Part shown: positions 11,700 through 22,933 of the stretch, one piece after another
How positions within the stretch are numbered: position 1 is the stretch's first letter
Layout: each line of letters starts with the position of its first letter
DNA from: Mortierella alpina
Lineage: Eukaryota; Mortierellomycota; Mortierellomycetes; Mortierellales; Mortierellaceae
Length of the DNA: 64,000 bases
Direction of reading: 5' to 3'
Assembly: GCA_029449245.1 (NCBI GenBank)
Contig: JANATF010000006.1
Coordinates: 744,001-808,000, forward strand
The notes under the pieces: generated by a model
Databases searched by the model: none
The model's input: the letters and a program-made list of their open reading frames with translations, nothing else
What the model was told of the DNA's origin: nothing
Translations under genes and position numbers: made by a program

Positions 11700-12743
11700 G
11701 ATTGCTTATTGATCTATAGTACACACGTCTGGTCGTTTGCCTGTTGCTGAGAGAGGTGGGTCGAAATGGGCTGATGTTGTGCGGTTGAAGAGAATGCCAG
11801 GTCCAGAATGCTGGTCCTTGCTGCCTGGAAAACAGGACTGCGAGGAGGACGCGCACGCGTGCTAGTGCGAGTGTTACGTCCTACAGCCCTTAACAACCTC
11901 TCATTTCTGCAAATCAAACCCATACTTCAGAAGCTCCTATGTGGTTCGAAACTACCTCTGGCACTACGATAGAAGGACAACACGCGGAGCCTCTCTAAAG
12001 CATCACCAGCCCGTCCAGAGCTGTGTCAGGCTGAGGTGAGCACTTGATCCTCTTCAAATGCATTCGGTGTAAGACTTGCTGCAATTTCACCAGGAAATAC
12101 ACTGACTTCTGAATTGGTGTGGGCACTCAGCAACGTCGACCTTCTGCTGGAGGTCGCGCGGTTACCCAGTGTAGACCGCAAGCCAGTGCCAAAAAAAGTC
12201 GTCGATAATGTAGTGCTGGGAGCAGATGGAAATCTTCCCTCAAACGAACAGCAGCGAGCGAGACTAGCATCAACCTTGCCTGATATGAGACTGACACACT
12301 GTTCATTGTTCGTCGTACCTGAAAGCTGACGGCTCTTGGCGTCCCTGTCTCCGAGGCGGATGAGTACAAGACCAGCAGCTTGTGCCCTTGCTGTGATGCC
12401 ACCGTGAGGAAGGAGATGCGCAGAGCTACCAGCACGGCCTGCAATGTGCCGATGCACAGAGATAGCGCGGGAGTGCACAATATTGCTCGCATCGGTATGG
12501 CCCAGCTCCTCCGAGAACCGAGGCCGGTGTCCCCCCAACGCCCCACTCAGGCCCAATCCGCAACCCAGCCCGCAACCGCGACTGCAGTCGTAGCCCAGGC
12601 TCAAGAGGAGGATGAAGAATACTTTCTCGATCACAGCACAAAGAAAGCAGTCCACTGGGCCTGTTACCCTTTTTTTTTCTCGGGTTTTCCGAAGGTCCTC
12701 GTTGAACCTTCCGCGAATTCAGAATCGACACCTAACAACCGCC
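11700..12743. other. Divergent intergenic region, PSMB2 / FMP25-like
   Basis: About 1.04 kb between divergent genes. It carries both promoters and no TATA box that I could place. A 209-codon open frame on the minus strand (12026-12655) has no domain and odd composition and is not called. Confidence 0.4.
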
Positions 12744-15132
12744 ATGCTTCGAATTGGACAGCAGCGTAGCATCAGACTAGCAAGCAAGGCTGCTGCAACA
12801 ACCACTCATACAATCTCAGTCTCCTCAAGGATCCGCCACATTTCAACAACTAATGCATCTCAGGCTGCCGCTGGTAGACCGACCGCAGCTTGGTTCCTGG
12901 GTGCAGGGGTGGTCTTCACAGGCATGACCCTGGTACTCCAGTCACCTTCTCTGCGACTGGATCACCATGCGGTTCATAGCGACTCTCCTAGTAGCAGTGG
13001 TGCCAACGGTGCGAACCTCAGTCTTGGGGCAAGACTGGCTGGATATTTTGGAAAGAAGCCTCCAGCGGTCGATCAGGCGGACATCATCCTGGACACGGAT
13101 CTGACTGTGACGAGCTGGAAGCAGCAGGAGCAAACAGGACTGATCAAGGTCCCTGGCGTAGTTCTCTGGGGATCCAACAAGTAAGTATTCATCGGCAAAC
13201 ATGCTACCCGTTCTTTGGGATCAGGATCGATTGGACACTCGAAACTTACGGTGGAGCACTCTCCTTCGTTCGTGGATCATCGTGGTGATAGAAACGGGCT
13301 GATTGATCCTTCTGGAAAGAGCGCGGGTGTGATCCAGATCCCTCAGCGTCTTGCAGCGTTCCAAGGAAAAGTTCTTCGCGACCTCAAACTAGGAGACGAT
13401 TATGCTGGTAACACATCCTCTGCTGTATCTGTTCGGAACCCAGCATTTGTTGCTATTTCTTCCGCTTATTTACCTTCATTTTTTCTTTAAGCTGCGGCTG
13501 ACGATGCAGGGAATGTGTACCAATGGGGATCAGGATTTAACAGCACTTCACACCAACCAGAGATTACTTTGCGGAACCGCGATATCGTCCAGGTCACGCT
13601 CTGCGACACCAAGTTGTACGGACTGTCCAGGGACGGGACCCGCGTCTACGTGCTGCCCAAGGTCAGACCACCATCGGGAGTCTCCAAAGCTGCGGTCGAG
13701 TATGAACGACCTAAAGGAAGCGTCTGGCGTTACGTTGGCCTTGGCGGTAAGGCTGATGACAGCCATGACCCTATGACACAACTGCCGGTGAAAGAGATAT
13801 TGCAGAAGGACGAGAGGTAGACCTATGACTTTGATCGATGCCCGCGAAACATGATAATTTTTCCCAAATAACTAACGCTTAATTAACACGGGTCGTTTCT
13901 GTGACCGCAACGATACAGGATCTTATCAGTCGCCTCTGGAAAGAGCCACATGGTCATGGTTACCTCACAGGGGCGCGTTCTTGGGTCCGAGGATGGTCTC
14001 TCTGTCTCGTTGATCGGTGGCCCTGAGTTCAGCATGGCGCACATTCTAGAGGTCGCCTGTGGAGAAGTACACTCGCTGGCCCGTGATGATCAAGGTCGAT
14101 GCTGGGCTTGGGGCATCAATGGATTCGGTCAGCTTGCGCAAGGAGCATACTCGCATGCGAATCTCAAACTGCCTCGGCCTACATTGATTAGCGATATCCC
14201 AGGAACTGCAGGTGGAATTGAGTGTGTGAAGATTGCAGCGGGTGGACAGTCGAGCTATGTTGTCTTGAAGGAGAATGACAGGTTTAAGGTCAAGTCCGCA
14301 GGCATGGGACAATGGGGTCAACTGGGCGACGGATCTGTAAGTGCTACACTGCGTTTTAGGATCGCCATTCCGTTGTTGTACGAAAACTAATCCAACATTC
14401 GTTGTTATGGCTACAGTATACTCACATCCAGGGCTCCTTAGTCACTGTCGAGCCTCTTTCCAACCTTGCTGAATGTAAGTGTCCTACTTGACGCATCTTA
14501 TGGGCGGATTTCTGCCGGCAACCAAAACTGACATCTTCCATTCTTGTGGATAGACAAGGAGACGGAGAAAAAGATGGTGGCAATTGGAATCCACGACCTC
14601 TCTATCGGTTACACACATGCATTCGCTGTCCTCGATAATGCCATTACTCAGGATGCCCTTACAGCAGGGTCAACGGTCACCCATGGGCGCGATGTTATGT
14701 CGTGGTAAGCACCACAGATGTCAATTGATGCAAAGTAGATATACCAAACCACCTTGTTCTTAAAAAACAGTTTCTAATCTATCACCATGCTCTTGTAGGG
14801 GACAAAACACATATTACCAGTTGTTGACAGGAAAGAGGACCAACAAAACTGAACCAGTGCATGCATTGCCCCTGGACTCTGACATTTTGATGCCTGCGGA
14901 TAAGGCTGTAGCCGCGATCGCGCAAGGCAGGCAGGGGAAACCTGCGGCAGTGTCTCTAGACCCCACGAACCGGTTACAACTTATGCCTGCTCAGCCTAGG
15001 CAGGATCCGCAGGACCCAAAGAAGGACTCTCGGAAGAAGGGCGCGCTTAGTGCGGATGATGCACAAATGATGGAACCTAGAATCGTTGCAGGTAACGGTG
15101 TCTCCGGGGTGTTTTGCTCAATAGCAGTCTAG
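12744..15132 (+). CDS. RCC1-repeat mitochondrial protein, FMP25-like
   Basis: Seven exons (12744..13180, 13292..13407, 13492..13816, 13919..14336, 14417..14474, 14554..14704, 14799..15132) give 612 aa, and all six junctions keep frame. The first ~40 residues are Arg/Ser/Ala-rich without acidic residues, a mitochondrial presequence. A hydrophobic segment at ~58-75 (AAWFLGAGVVFTGMTLVL) should anchor it in the inner membrane. Blades of an RCC1 propeller follow: VVLWGSNKNGL, NVYQWGSG, CWAWGINGFGQL, MGQWGQLGDGS, VMSWGQNTYYQL. Yeast Fmp25 is a mitochondrial RCC1 protein reported in respiratory complex III assembly. The 11-nt second half of the RCC1 motifs is split by introns. The presequence-TM-RCC1 layout makes the assignment likely. 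Confidence 0.85.
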
Positions 15133-16412
15133 CCATTCCTTTCCGCCAGCTGGTATTAAAGGACCTATGAAAAGACGAAGGCCTACCGGATTGTGTAAAA
15201 AGAAGAAAAATCTGATGCAAGGGGGTCGCCTCAGGGGGAGGAAAGGAACGTTGACGCCACACAAAAACTCATCAGTGTAGGGGGTTGAGCGAGGGGTGGC
15301 TATATGAATGAGAGAGGAGACAGGATTAGCCCAGCAGGAGAGAGCACCAATGGGTCGCTATTGCTAGCTCACGAGCTGCTACCAGGTAAGCAGAAACATG
15401 AGGAGAAGGCAGGATGCAACATGACCCATTGTTATTTTTATCATGTCTTTCGCGCAAGTTCAGTCCTCTTGGTGTTTCTCGTCCTCCCGGTGCCGTCTTC
15501 TCGCTCCATGGTGAATGAAGGATCATAAAACGTAAGGAGTTCAGATCCGTAAAGGATCGAGGAAGGGAGGCGACCAAAAAAAAGGAGATCGCGTCCTTGA
15601 GAGCTCACTGCTCAGTGGAGGCAGCTCTGTGTCCTGCGCAGCTTATGTACCAAACATTCGATTCCTCTTCCTTCTGAGAAAAAGTGCCTTTCTGCTGATT
15701 TGTGTTATACATACGTCGCGTGAGGATGCAAAAAAAAAAGTCCGGCCGCGCTTGATTTTTAACTGGTTGAGGTGCTTTTTGTATCTGCTATGCTGTTGTG
15801 GAAAAGCAATTGCACTCCGGCTTCTTTTGCTCGTCTGCTCGCGTGCATGCACACAACAATACTCCTTGGCAATTCGCTATTTTTATGTCAGATCCAGTCA
15901 GTGCGGCCCATTCAAATCTATACCTGTATGCGAATGATGCTCGCCCGCGACTTGTCCATTGGCCTTCCGCTTGTATGTCCCTTGGTGTCCCTTTTTTTCG
16001 ACCAGCTGCTCAAAAGTTTTTAAAGGGTCCCGTCAAGGGTCATTTATCCTCAAAACACCGTTCAAAATTCCAATCGGTAGTTCGCGTCCGTTTGGTTCCT
16101 CTTCTTTCCTTTCTCAAATCATATCCTACTACCATCACCTCTACACTCGCCTCTTGTATTCTGTCCGTTACTAGCTAACGACCCTGTCGATCTGATCCAA
16201 TTGTTCAATTAAGCGGCGCAAGCGGGAACACACATAAACACCCACGTTTGTGCCTTAGATTATAGTTTGGAGTCATACATCGTCCTGTGGCCGGCACAGT
16301 GCCTTTATTTGCTTCGACATTCTGCTCTTTTCTCCACTCTCCCGATAGCCAAAACTGCCTGTTACCAGGTCGAACAAACTATCTCGCGCAATCTCACAAC
16401 CCACACCCCACA
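15133..16412. other. Intergenic region
   Basis: About 1.3 kb of promoter and 3' UTR sequence. No gene was supported. The open frames here (for example 15629-16178) are short, overlapping and compositionally random. Confidence 0.4.
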
Positions 16413-17576
16413 ATGCGCATTTCGCAGAGAGGGATCGTGCTTTCGACCCTAGGAACACTGCTCCTTTTTACTACCAAGACGCTGTCTTCACCCGTACCAT
16501 CAAACGACAACAGTCTTCTCCATAATTTCCAAGCAGACACTGCCGCAGAAACAGCAGCAACACACCATGACAGCCCCTTCGGCCTCGAGAAGCGGAGTCT
16601 ATTAGGAGACCTGATCCCTATTGACTCCTCAAAACCCAGAGAACCCACCGAAGCGAAATCTCCTCCTCCACCACCGCCATCCCAAGCACCTCCAGCAGTA
16701 CAGCCTTCCTATCCGGCACCGCAGCCAGTTGCGGCACCACAACCGCCGCAGCCCCAACCCTCGACCGGCACAGTCCCGAATCTATTGGATCAGATATTTA
16801 CCCCTGGTGGTACTACTAATCCAGGTACGAGCGACCCTGGCCGTACAGGCGATGTTACAACCACTACGGGAGCTTCTTCCAGTACTGTGCCTGGAGGACC
16901 CAAACGCGCGCCGGGCACGAATACGGGTGGATCCTCTTCTGACGGTGCCGGTACAACAACAGCGAATGGACCCTTGCAAGACGGCTCTGCAACATCCAAG
17001 GCCCCAGGCACAGGCGGTGAAACGAATGGCAGTCATAGTAATGGTCTATCGCCAGGACTCGTGGTCTTGATCGTCCTAGTCCTGCTGGCCATCCTGGCTG
17101 CGGTGCTTTTTAGCTGCTACAAGATCCGGCAATCCAAGAACCTGAGACGGCGACGCGAGACCTGGGACGAAGACATTCTAAGAAATCATATTGGAGGCTA
17201 CGCGACCGACCATGCCTCTGCGTCCGCATCTGTGGTTGGAGTTCCCATTACGAGCTCGAACATAGGAGGAGGACCAGGTTCAGTGGTGGGTGGATATGGG
17301 ATGTATATGAACGACGGGTATCCTAGACGAGGTAGCCTGGGAGGTGGAAGTGAGGTAGGAGGCAGTGTGAGGCGTGGAAGTCTTGGAGGGGGGAGTCTCG
17401 TTGGTGGTGGTAGTTTGGTGAGTGGATACGGTGGAGGACCTCGCGAGATGGTTGAGAACCCATATGGGCAGTACAGGGGCATGCCACCACCAGGACAAGG
17501 ACCAGCACAGGGACACGGTGGTAGGTCTGAACACTGGCGACAGCCGCACATCGACACGTATCATCATCGCGAATAA
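16413..17576 (+). CDS. Single-pass membrane protein, Pro-rich outside, Gly/Ser repeats inside
   Basis: Intronless, 387 aa. The start MRISQRGI follows an ACAACCC...CACA leader, and the upstream open frame is discarded. A signal peptide (residues ~1-27, ends TLSSPV) is followed by a possible Kex2 site (LEKRS, ~52-56), a Pro-rich stretch (~75-120), and a Gly/Thr/Ser-rich stalk that should be heavily O-glycosylated. The transmembrane helix lies at ~212-236 (GLVVLIVLVLLAILAAVLF), with stop-transfer RQSKNLRRRR. The cytoplasmic part repeats RRGSLGGGS three times and is Gly-rich. The plan matches fungal wall-stress-sensor-like proteins, but no WSC Cys domain is present, so the role is unknown. Confidence 0.8.
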   Translation: MRISQRGIVLSTLGTLLLFTTKTLSSPVPSNDNSLLHNFQADTAAETAATHHDSPFGLEKRSLLGDLIPIDSSKPREPTEAKSPPPPPPSQAPPAVQPSYPAPQPVAAPQPPQPQPSTGTVPNLLDQIFTPGGTTNPGTSDPGRTGDVTTTTGASSSTVPGGPKRAPGTNTGGSSSDGAGTTTANGPLQDGSATSKAPGTGGETNGSHSNGLSPGLVVLIVLVLLAILAAVLFSCYKIRQSKNLRRRRETWDEDILRNHIGGYATDHASASASVVGVPITSSNIGGGPGSVVGGYGMYMNDGYPRRGSLGGGSEVGGSVRRGSLGGGSLVGGGSLVSGYGGGPREMVENPYGQYRGMPPPGQGPAQGHGGRSEHWRQPHIDTYHHRE

Positions 17577-17785
17577 GTGCACCATCGGCTTGCGAAACTT
17601 GCAGCTCTAAATCTATATGATATAAACGCATTGCGCATTGTAAAGTATTCACGGCGGACGACAGAGTGACGATAAAAGTACAGGTTGGTTTATTTTATGA
17701 TACTTTGCAGGTTGCTATTTGGACAGCAACAGCTTGCGCTGTGTGGCAATATAGAGTGCGGGAAGGACACGATCGAGTACTCACT

Positions 17786-19651
17786 TTACTTTCCCCAAGC
17801 GGTCTGATTGCGGTAAAGATCGCAATGGTGTGGGTGCTGCAGACAATACTTAGGGACCAATGGATGAGCGCCATGGCCACGGGCTACCATGCGCTCGCGG
17901 TAGTCAAATATACGGGCCGAGAACTCAGTCACTCGCTTGTAGCCATCCTTATTGCGGTTACCGGACCAGAGCGACTCGGCCAAAGCAGCAGTACGAGGCC
18001 AGATCTTGGCCTCGATCACGGTAGCATCCGACTGCTCAGACCACATGGCGACCTCACCTCCAACAACATGCCTGGCCTCCTCTGCGGTCAAGCCTTTGGT
18101 AAAATCATAGGTGTAGATACGCTGCCAGGTCTTGTAAGGAGCGCACCAGGAAGATCCACCGCCCATATAGTTGTTGGATGCAGGGAAGTAATCACTTGGA
18201 TTCTTGTCAAAGGCTTCCTTGATGGCCTCAGGAAGGACTGGGGGCTCGTTGACATTATAGCGAATATCGTTGGGGACCCAACCACCATTGCCGCAATCAA
18301 GGTAGAAAAAGTCGGCCGAGGAGACAACAATGTCATAGCCCTTTTGCGCCAGCTTCTTGATGTTTTCTGTACCAAGGTTCCATGATTGCAAGATAATATC
18401 CTTGGGCACATTCTTGGCAGGCATATCAGGCGAGAGCACAATGTCCTCCCACATCATTAGACGACGCTTAGGCTTGTCGCGGTAGATAGGGAGAGCCTTG
18501 TCGAGGTAGTATTGAGCAAAGTCTGAGTAGGTCGAACCGGGACGTTGCTTGAACCAGTCCATGGCTGAGGTCGAGTAGTTGAAGCAGTAGGTCTGGAGTT
18601 CATCAGATCCGACGTGGAAGACATTGTCAGTGAAAAGACTGGCGGCCTCGGAGTAGATATCCTTGATCAACTTGTAGGTGCCATCATAAGAGATGTCGAG
18701 CTGACCAGGGTTGGGTTCGACAGCAGTGTGATGAGTCCAACCATCGTTGTCCCACCAGGACTCAGCACAAGTGATGACCTTCTTGTCAATTTGCTGCCAG
18801 CCAGAGGCCGAGTGCCCAGGCATGTCGATCTCAGGAATGACGCGGACGCCGCGCTCGCGGCCGTACCGGATAAGGGCCTTGATGTCTCTCTGCGAGTAGA
18901 TTTCCCGTGGACTGTAGGCATCCTTGGTCATCTGGGGGTACTTCTTGATCTCGAGAGGCCAAGACTGAGAGTCAGTGATGTGCCAGTGGAAGACGTTCAT
19001 CTTGGCCCAGGAGAGAGCATCAATCTGCTTCATTAGCGACTTGATGGGGTAGAAGTTGCGGGCAGTGTCATAAAGGACACCGCGATGAGTGTACTTAGGC
19101 GCATCCTCAATGTGAACAGGCTCCTCAATCTCAAGGCCGTGGCGACCATCGTCAATGACAATTTGTGTGAGGGTGTTGAGGCCATGGAGAGCGCCCCAGA
19201 CTGTCTTGGACTTGATGGTGCCTTTGCCGGCGGCGGTGATATCAAGGGTGTAGGACTCATCGACACTCATTTGAAGATCAGCCTCCAGGTCGTCCACCTC
19301 TACGCGGATGGTTTTGATGGCCTTCTTGCCGCCGTTGTTGTTTAGGGCACTGAAGGCGTCGTCCTCATCGGCGCGCTTCTCTAGAGTGGGGAAGGGGGGG
19401 AACTCGCCTGCGGGCTGCTCCCAGGTCTGAGGGATCCAGCGCTCTTCCTTGATCAGGGCAGCAGTGCGGGCATAAGCCTTAGACAGGATATCGTGCTTGG
19501 GGCCAGTGATGCGGAAGTCGTTTGCAACTTTGACTGGGCCTGATGAGCCCCAGGTGATGGAGACGGGGGCAGGCAGTGGGTTGACTTTGACCGCTTCTGA
19601 GGTGGCAGCGAGTGCCAGGAGGCCGATAGCGGCGGCGATAGAGAGTTTCAT
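17786..19651 (-). CDS. Beta-N-acetylhexosaminidase, GH20, secreted
   Basis: Intronless, 621 aa. The enzyme releases terminal GlcNAc from chitin oligomers and glycans outside the cell. The signal peptide is residues 1-20 (LLALAATSEA). The N-terminal GH20b domain contains an acidic insert and a dibasic LEKR (~90-93), where fungal homologs are cut by Kex2. The barrel starts at ~YTHRGVLYDTARNF (188-200), with WAKMNVFHWHITDSQSW at 216-231 and IPEIDMPGHS at 272-281. The catalytic Asp-Glu pair is D350-E351 in HVGSDEL, where most relatives have HxGGDE. The C-terminal blocks EVAMWSEQ and AALAESLWSG are typical. The length is normal. It is convergent with the gene at 16413, 209 nt apart. Confidence 0.96.
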   Translation of the reverse strand: MKLSIAAAIGLLALAATSEAVKVNPLPAPVSITWGSSGPVKVANDFRITGPKHDILSKAYARTAALIKEERWIPQTWEQPAGEFPPFPTLEKRADEDDAFSALNNNGGKKAIKTIRVEVDDLEADLQMSVDESYTLDITAAGKGTIKSKTVWGALHGLNTLTQIVIDDGRHGLEIEEPVHIEDAPKYTHRGVLYDTARNFYPIKSLMKQIDALSWAKMNVFHWHITDSQSWPLEIKKYPQMTKDAYSPREIYSQRDIKALIRYGRERGVRVIPEIDMPGHSASGWQQIDKKVITCAESWWDNDGWTHHTAVEPNPGQLDISYDGTYKLIKDIYSEAASLFTDNVFHVGSDELQTYCFNYSTSAMDWFKQRPGSTYSDFAQYYLDKALPIYRDKPKRRLMMWEDIVLSPDMPAKNVPKDIILQSWNLGTENIKKLAQKGYDIVVSSADFFYLDCGNGGWVPNDIRYNVNEPPVLPEAIKEAFDKNPSDYFPASNNYMGGGSSWCAPYKTWQRIYTYDFTKGLTAEEARHVVGGEVAMWSEQSDATVIEAKIWPRTAALAESLWSGNRNKDGYKRVTEFSARIFDYRERMVARGHGAHPLVPKYCLQHPHHCDLYRNQTAWGK

Positions 19652-19874
19652 GGGAACAATCTGTCGAAGGACTGGAGACTAGAGGATGCGAGCAAGACAG
19701 CAAGAATGAGAGTATCTGAGGATGGAGGAGAAAAAGATTGTAAGTGAGAGAGAGGGTGAGAGAGTGGGAGAGTGAGAGAGTGCAGGAGGAAGGAAGTAAG
19801 GAGGATGGAGGAGATGCAGGGTGGATGTTGGAACAAGAGAGCGTGAAAAAAAAGGAAAAGGAATAACCGACTGG

Positions 19875-19884
19875 TATTTAAATA
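19875..19884 (-). promoter_or_regulatory. TATA-like element of the GH20 gene
   Basis: Palindromic TATTTAAATA about 225 nt before the start codon. The leader between is strongly CT-rich on the coding strand. Confidence 0.4.
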
Positions 19885-21249
19885 GGGAACGACGTTGCAA
19901 CCAGGACACAGGAAGGATCAACAAGCGCCAGATACGCAGAGAGGAGAGCAGTTGCAACCAGCAGTAGACCGTCATCCTTTCAAGAGGGGGAGGCACATTC
20001 TATCTCTTGACCCTCAATATCAGCAACCAGCAACCCTACTGTGCAAGGCTTCTTCGCACCAATTCATCCTTTCAAGTGCCAATATTCCTTGGCCGTGGCG
20101 CTCTCAACCTCTAGCGCAAAATAGGCACACTCTCTTAATCTCGGCATCCAGGGTATCCTTGATCGAAACAGTTTCTTCATACCTTGCTCTTTTTCTCTCT
20201 CTTTCCCTCCCCCTGATATTTACAACTAGGCGGTGCTTCCAACAGCTATGCACAGTGTTTGTTTGATCATCCTACGCTAGGACGACCAGGAAGATTGAAT
20301 TTCCTGGGCAACACAAGCGCAGTAAACAGAGGCAATCTTACGATCAAAGCTGTGCTCTCGGTTGCGAGCATTCACACAACAGAATGCCTGTTTATCCGCT
20401 CCATGGAGGCCAGCTTCTCTTATTTGGGTTCGTTGCGGAGGATGTTTTGGACATTCATGTACGCTCCAAGTGTGCAAGTGGGAAAGAGAGTTCACGGGAG
20501 GAAACCGACAAGTGCGTAAGGTTGAGATTAGATCACACTTTACGCGCTGATTGGATCGAAAAAAAAAGAATAAAAGAAACAACGGCATGCCTTTCGCTAC
20601 TGGAACTTCAGGTACATGTACAGCACCAAGCACCAAGCACCAGAACAGTCTTTTGTGTCAGGCGAGGTGATTCCATTTAGGGGACCTGTCATCGCCGAGA
20701 AAGTGAAAACTGGGGTTAATGTGGTGAGACCAAGCGAAAGAATGTCTCCACATCCACAACACACCATCTTCAGCGGTTTTCGACCATATTGAGGAAGAAG
20801 GTGCGTGGGAAGAGACTTCGGTTTGGTTTACCAAGGCACAAAGCGACCTGCGCCGGTGTCACTTCGCATTATCTTAACTCTGATTCTTTAGCACGGAAAA
20901 GTGCTAGCTTGGATTTTTTGTGAGACTTGGCGGTGAGCTAGGCGTAATGAGGACAGGGGCTTTAACACAAAGCAGGTACCCTCTCGACAGTATCTATGCC
21001 GCGTGATCGTTGTCTGAGCACTTTGCATAATCTGGCTGTTGATCTTGCCAACTCTTGATTCTCGGAGGGTCCTCCCGTGATGGCATTGCGTTGGCAATTT
21101 TGCGCCAGACTTGGGACACACGAGCGCTTCGAGAGAGAACTAAACCATTTTTGCAACCGATCGTGGAAAAAGAAAGGCGATGGTGCTAGTGTGCTCTGTA
21201 CAACACGAGATCAAATCGAGATAGTTTATCAAGTCGCTCGACACGCGAA
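19885..21249. other. Intergenic region
   Basis: About 1.4 kb with no supported gene. It carries the distal promoter of the GH20 gene and short random open frames on both strands. Confidence 0.4.
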
Positions 21250-21528
21250 ATGGATCCTCCGAACGCCTCTGGATCAGGAGGGGGCACAGTTGCTTTCCCA
21301 AGATCGATTTCACTCAGATCATCAACACAGCCAATACGCACAGAGATGGTACTGTACTTTGTTCCAGCGCTGCGATTGTTTGATGGAAGGTTCTTCAACC
21401 TCAGTGAGAAGTATATGGCGCGCTCGGAAATATGTTTAAGGAATGTCACCCTTGGCAAGAACTTTGATACCAAATTTGTTCAGGCGTGGGAACTCTTTTC
21501 AGAAGACAAAAATTACGGGAGTATGTAA
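21250..21528 (+). CDS. Possible small protein or gene remnant
   Basis: A 92-codon frame, MDPPNASGSGG..., whose sequence looks protein-like (SSTQPIRTEMVLYFVPAL, RLFDGRFFNLSEKY, KFVQAWELFSEDKNYG) with balanced composition and regular hydrophobic spacing. A GTAAAAG follows the last codons and could be a donor into a further exon, but I found no clear continuation in 21553-21759. It may be the first exon of a decayed gene. No family was recognised, and the antisense frame 21186-21473 is the alternative. Confidence 0.3.
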   Translation: MDPPNASGSGGGTVAFPRSISLRSSTQPIRTEMVLYFVPALRLFDGRFFNLSEKYMARSEICLRNVTLGKNFDTKFVQAWELFSEDKNYGSM

Positions 21529-21857
21529 AAGCATCCACCGAATGCCGGCGACATGGGAGTCGAAGCGTGTTTCTCTAGACACACAGTTGGCGCCACAGAA
21601 AGCCATTTAAACGAAGCTGAAGCGTTTGGAGACCACTGCTATCTTGCTGCTCTCACTAGGGTGTATGGGCTATCTATGAGGCATATCCCAAGAACTCATT
21701 CACTTGGAAAGCTCTACAGGGTTGCGCTGTTACAGCTACAATGGGCATGGCAGACATGAGTCTGGGTTTATTTATAGGGATTGTATCTCTCGCAAAGATC
21801 ACCTGGCGAGATCTACTCCTTTGCCATGAGGTATGGTAGCGGACCATGGGCATTCAG

Positions 21858-22688
21858 TCAGTTGTAAACAAACGCCACAATACTGCGAGGTCGGTTGCTC
21901 TCCATGATCACGGACTCAAGATGTCCGACCTCGTGCTTCTGCGGCGATCTACGGCACCTCTCAAAGCACTCGTAATAGTCGGTGCATCGATCAATATTGC
22001 ATCCAATAACACGAAGCCTGTGGGATATTTGTGCGTTCACCATGCCAATGTATCCATGAGCGCCTTGCTCTAAATTGAATTCATAGTTGAAGGCCTGTGA
22101 AACCTCGTTGGTGCGGCTAAATCCATAGCTGACGGACGCTGTAAATGTCACACCCATCCCAAAAGGCGCAGCTTTCATTTCGGCAGAAAACCCAGCCTCA
22201 AAGCTGTGAGTTGTGGAGACGGTTGTCGTTTCTTGAAATCCTATTGTGCAGCTCGGGGTGGTGCAATAGATGTACTGGGAGAGTCTTTCTGCTGGAATCA
22301 ACTCCACCCTAATGTCCGAGAGACTCTCCAAAATGCAAGTATTATATCCCCCGCACAGCTCTTGGACACCATTCCAGTATTGGTTCATGTCAACAGCAAT
22401 TGTCATATTTTGGTCGATCACTTCCTGCATCAGTGCGTTAAGGTCAATGGCGCTCCGCACTGTGCGACCTCTCCTCCGTGGGACTGCAGGTTGGTCCGGG
22501 GCTACGACTTGCTCCAAAGCTACGACTTGGTCCCGGGCTACGATTTGGTGCTGGGATACGGTTTGATCCTGGTCTACGAAAAAGACAACCTGATCTGTGG
22601 CAGATGTCTCAGAGCATGGAGCAGTGTGCACGGTTGCTGCGAGCAGTCCTAGCAGCCCGAGCAGTACGATACAAAAGGGCTTGTACAT
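21858..22688 (-). CDS. Secreted protein with possible aerolysin/ETX-MTX2-like region
   Basis: Intronless, 276 aa. The signal peptide is residues 1-~22 (IVLLGLLGLLAATVHTA). Residues ~30-66 are a Gln/Val/Asp repeat (VARDQV, VALEQV, VAPDQP) encoded by an 18-bp minisatellite, followed by a basic PRRRGRT that could be processed. Two cysteines in LCGGYNTCI and further pairs (YCTTPSC, GCNIDRCTDYYECFERC) suggest disulphides. The region ~160-225 alternates polar and hydrophobic residues (TTTVSTTHSFEAGFSA, VTFTASVSYGFSRT), as in the membrane-inserting stem of aerolysin-type beta-pore proteins. That similarity is by pattern only, with no catalytic or binding motif recognised. Toxic activity is not shown. 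Confidence 0.7.
   Translation of the reverse strand: MYKPFCIVLLGLLGLLAATVHTAPCSETSATDQVVFFVDQDQTVSQHQIVARDQVVALEQVVAPDQPAVPRRRGRTVRSAIDLNALMQEVIDQNMTIAVDMNQYWNGVQELCGGYNTCILESLSDIRVELIPAERLSQYIYCTTPSCTIGFQETTTVSTTHSFEAGFSAEMKAAPFGMGVTFTASVSYGFSRTNEVSQAFNYEFNLEQGAHGYIGMVNAQISHRLRVIGCNIDRCTDYYECFERCRRSPQKHEVGHLESVIMESNRPRSIVAFVYN
22501..22590 (+). repeat. 18-bp coding minisatellite
   Basis: Four to five units of about 18 bp (starts 22501, 22519, 22537, 22555, 22573), consensus GCTACGACTTGGTCCCGG with drift. On the minus strand each unit encodes a hexapeptide of the type (V)ARDQV inside the secreted protein. Confidence 0.8.
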
Positions 22689-22926
22689 AATGGACGAAGC
22701 TAGAGTAGTAGCGGTTTCCAGATCTGGTTAGGAAAGGATGGACTTCTATATCTACATGCACATATCTACGACAGTTGGGCAACCATTTGTTGCCTTCCAC
22801 AGTACCTTTTGTCAAGATGTGTGATTGCAGGTGTCTTGGATTGTGATGAGAAGGATGCGCTGTGAGAAGGAATGAGGAAGGAGCTGTGATGAGGAACAAG
22901 ACGAAAAAGTTGCAGAACGGACCACA

Positions 22927-22933
22927 TTTTATA
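22927..22933 (-). promoter_or_regulatory. TATA box of the secreted protein gene
   Basis: TATAAAA on the minus strand, about 240 nt before the ATG at 22688. Confidence 0.45.

Noticed and set aside
12026-12655. Minus-strand 209-codon frame in the PSMB2/FMP25-like divergent region
   Set aside because: Composition is Cys/Gly/Ser-heavy, with no domain and an opposite-strand frame of equal quality; both look like random openings in a promoter.
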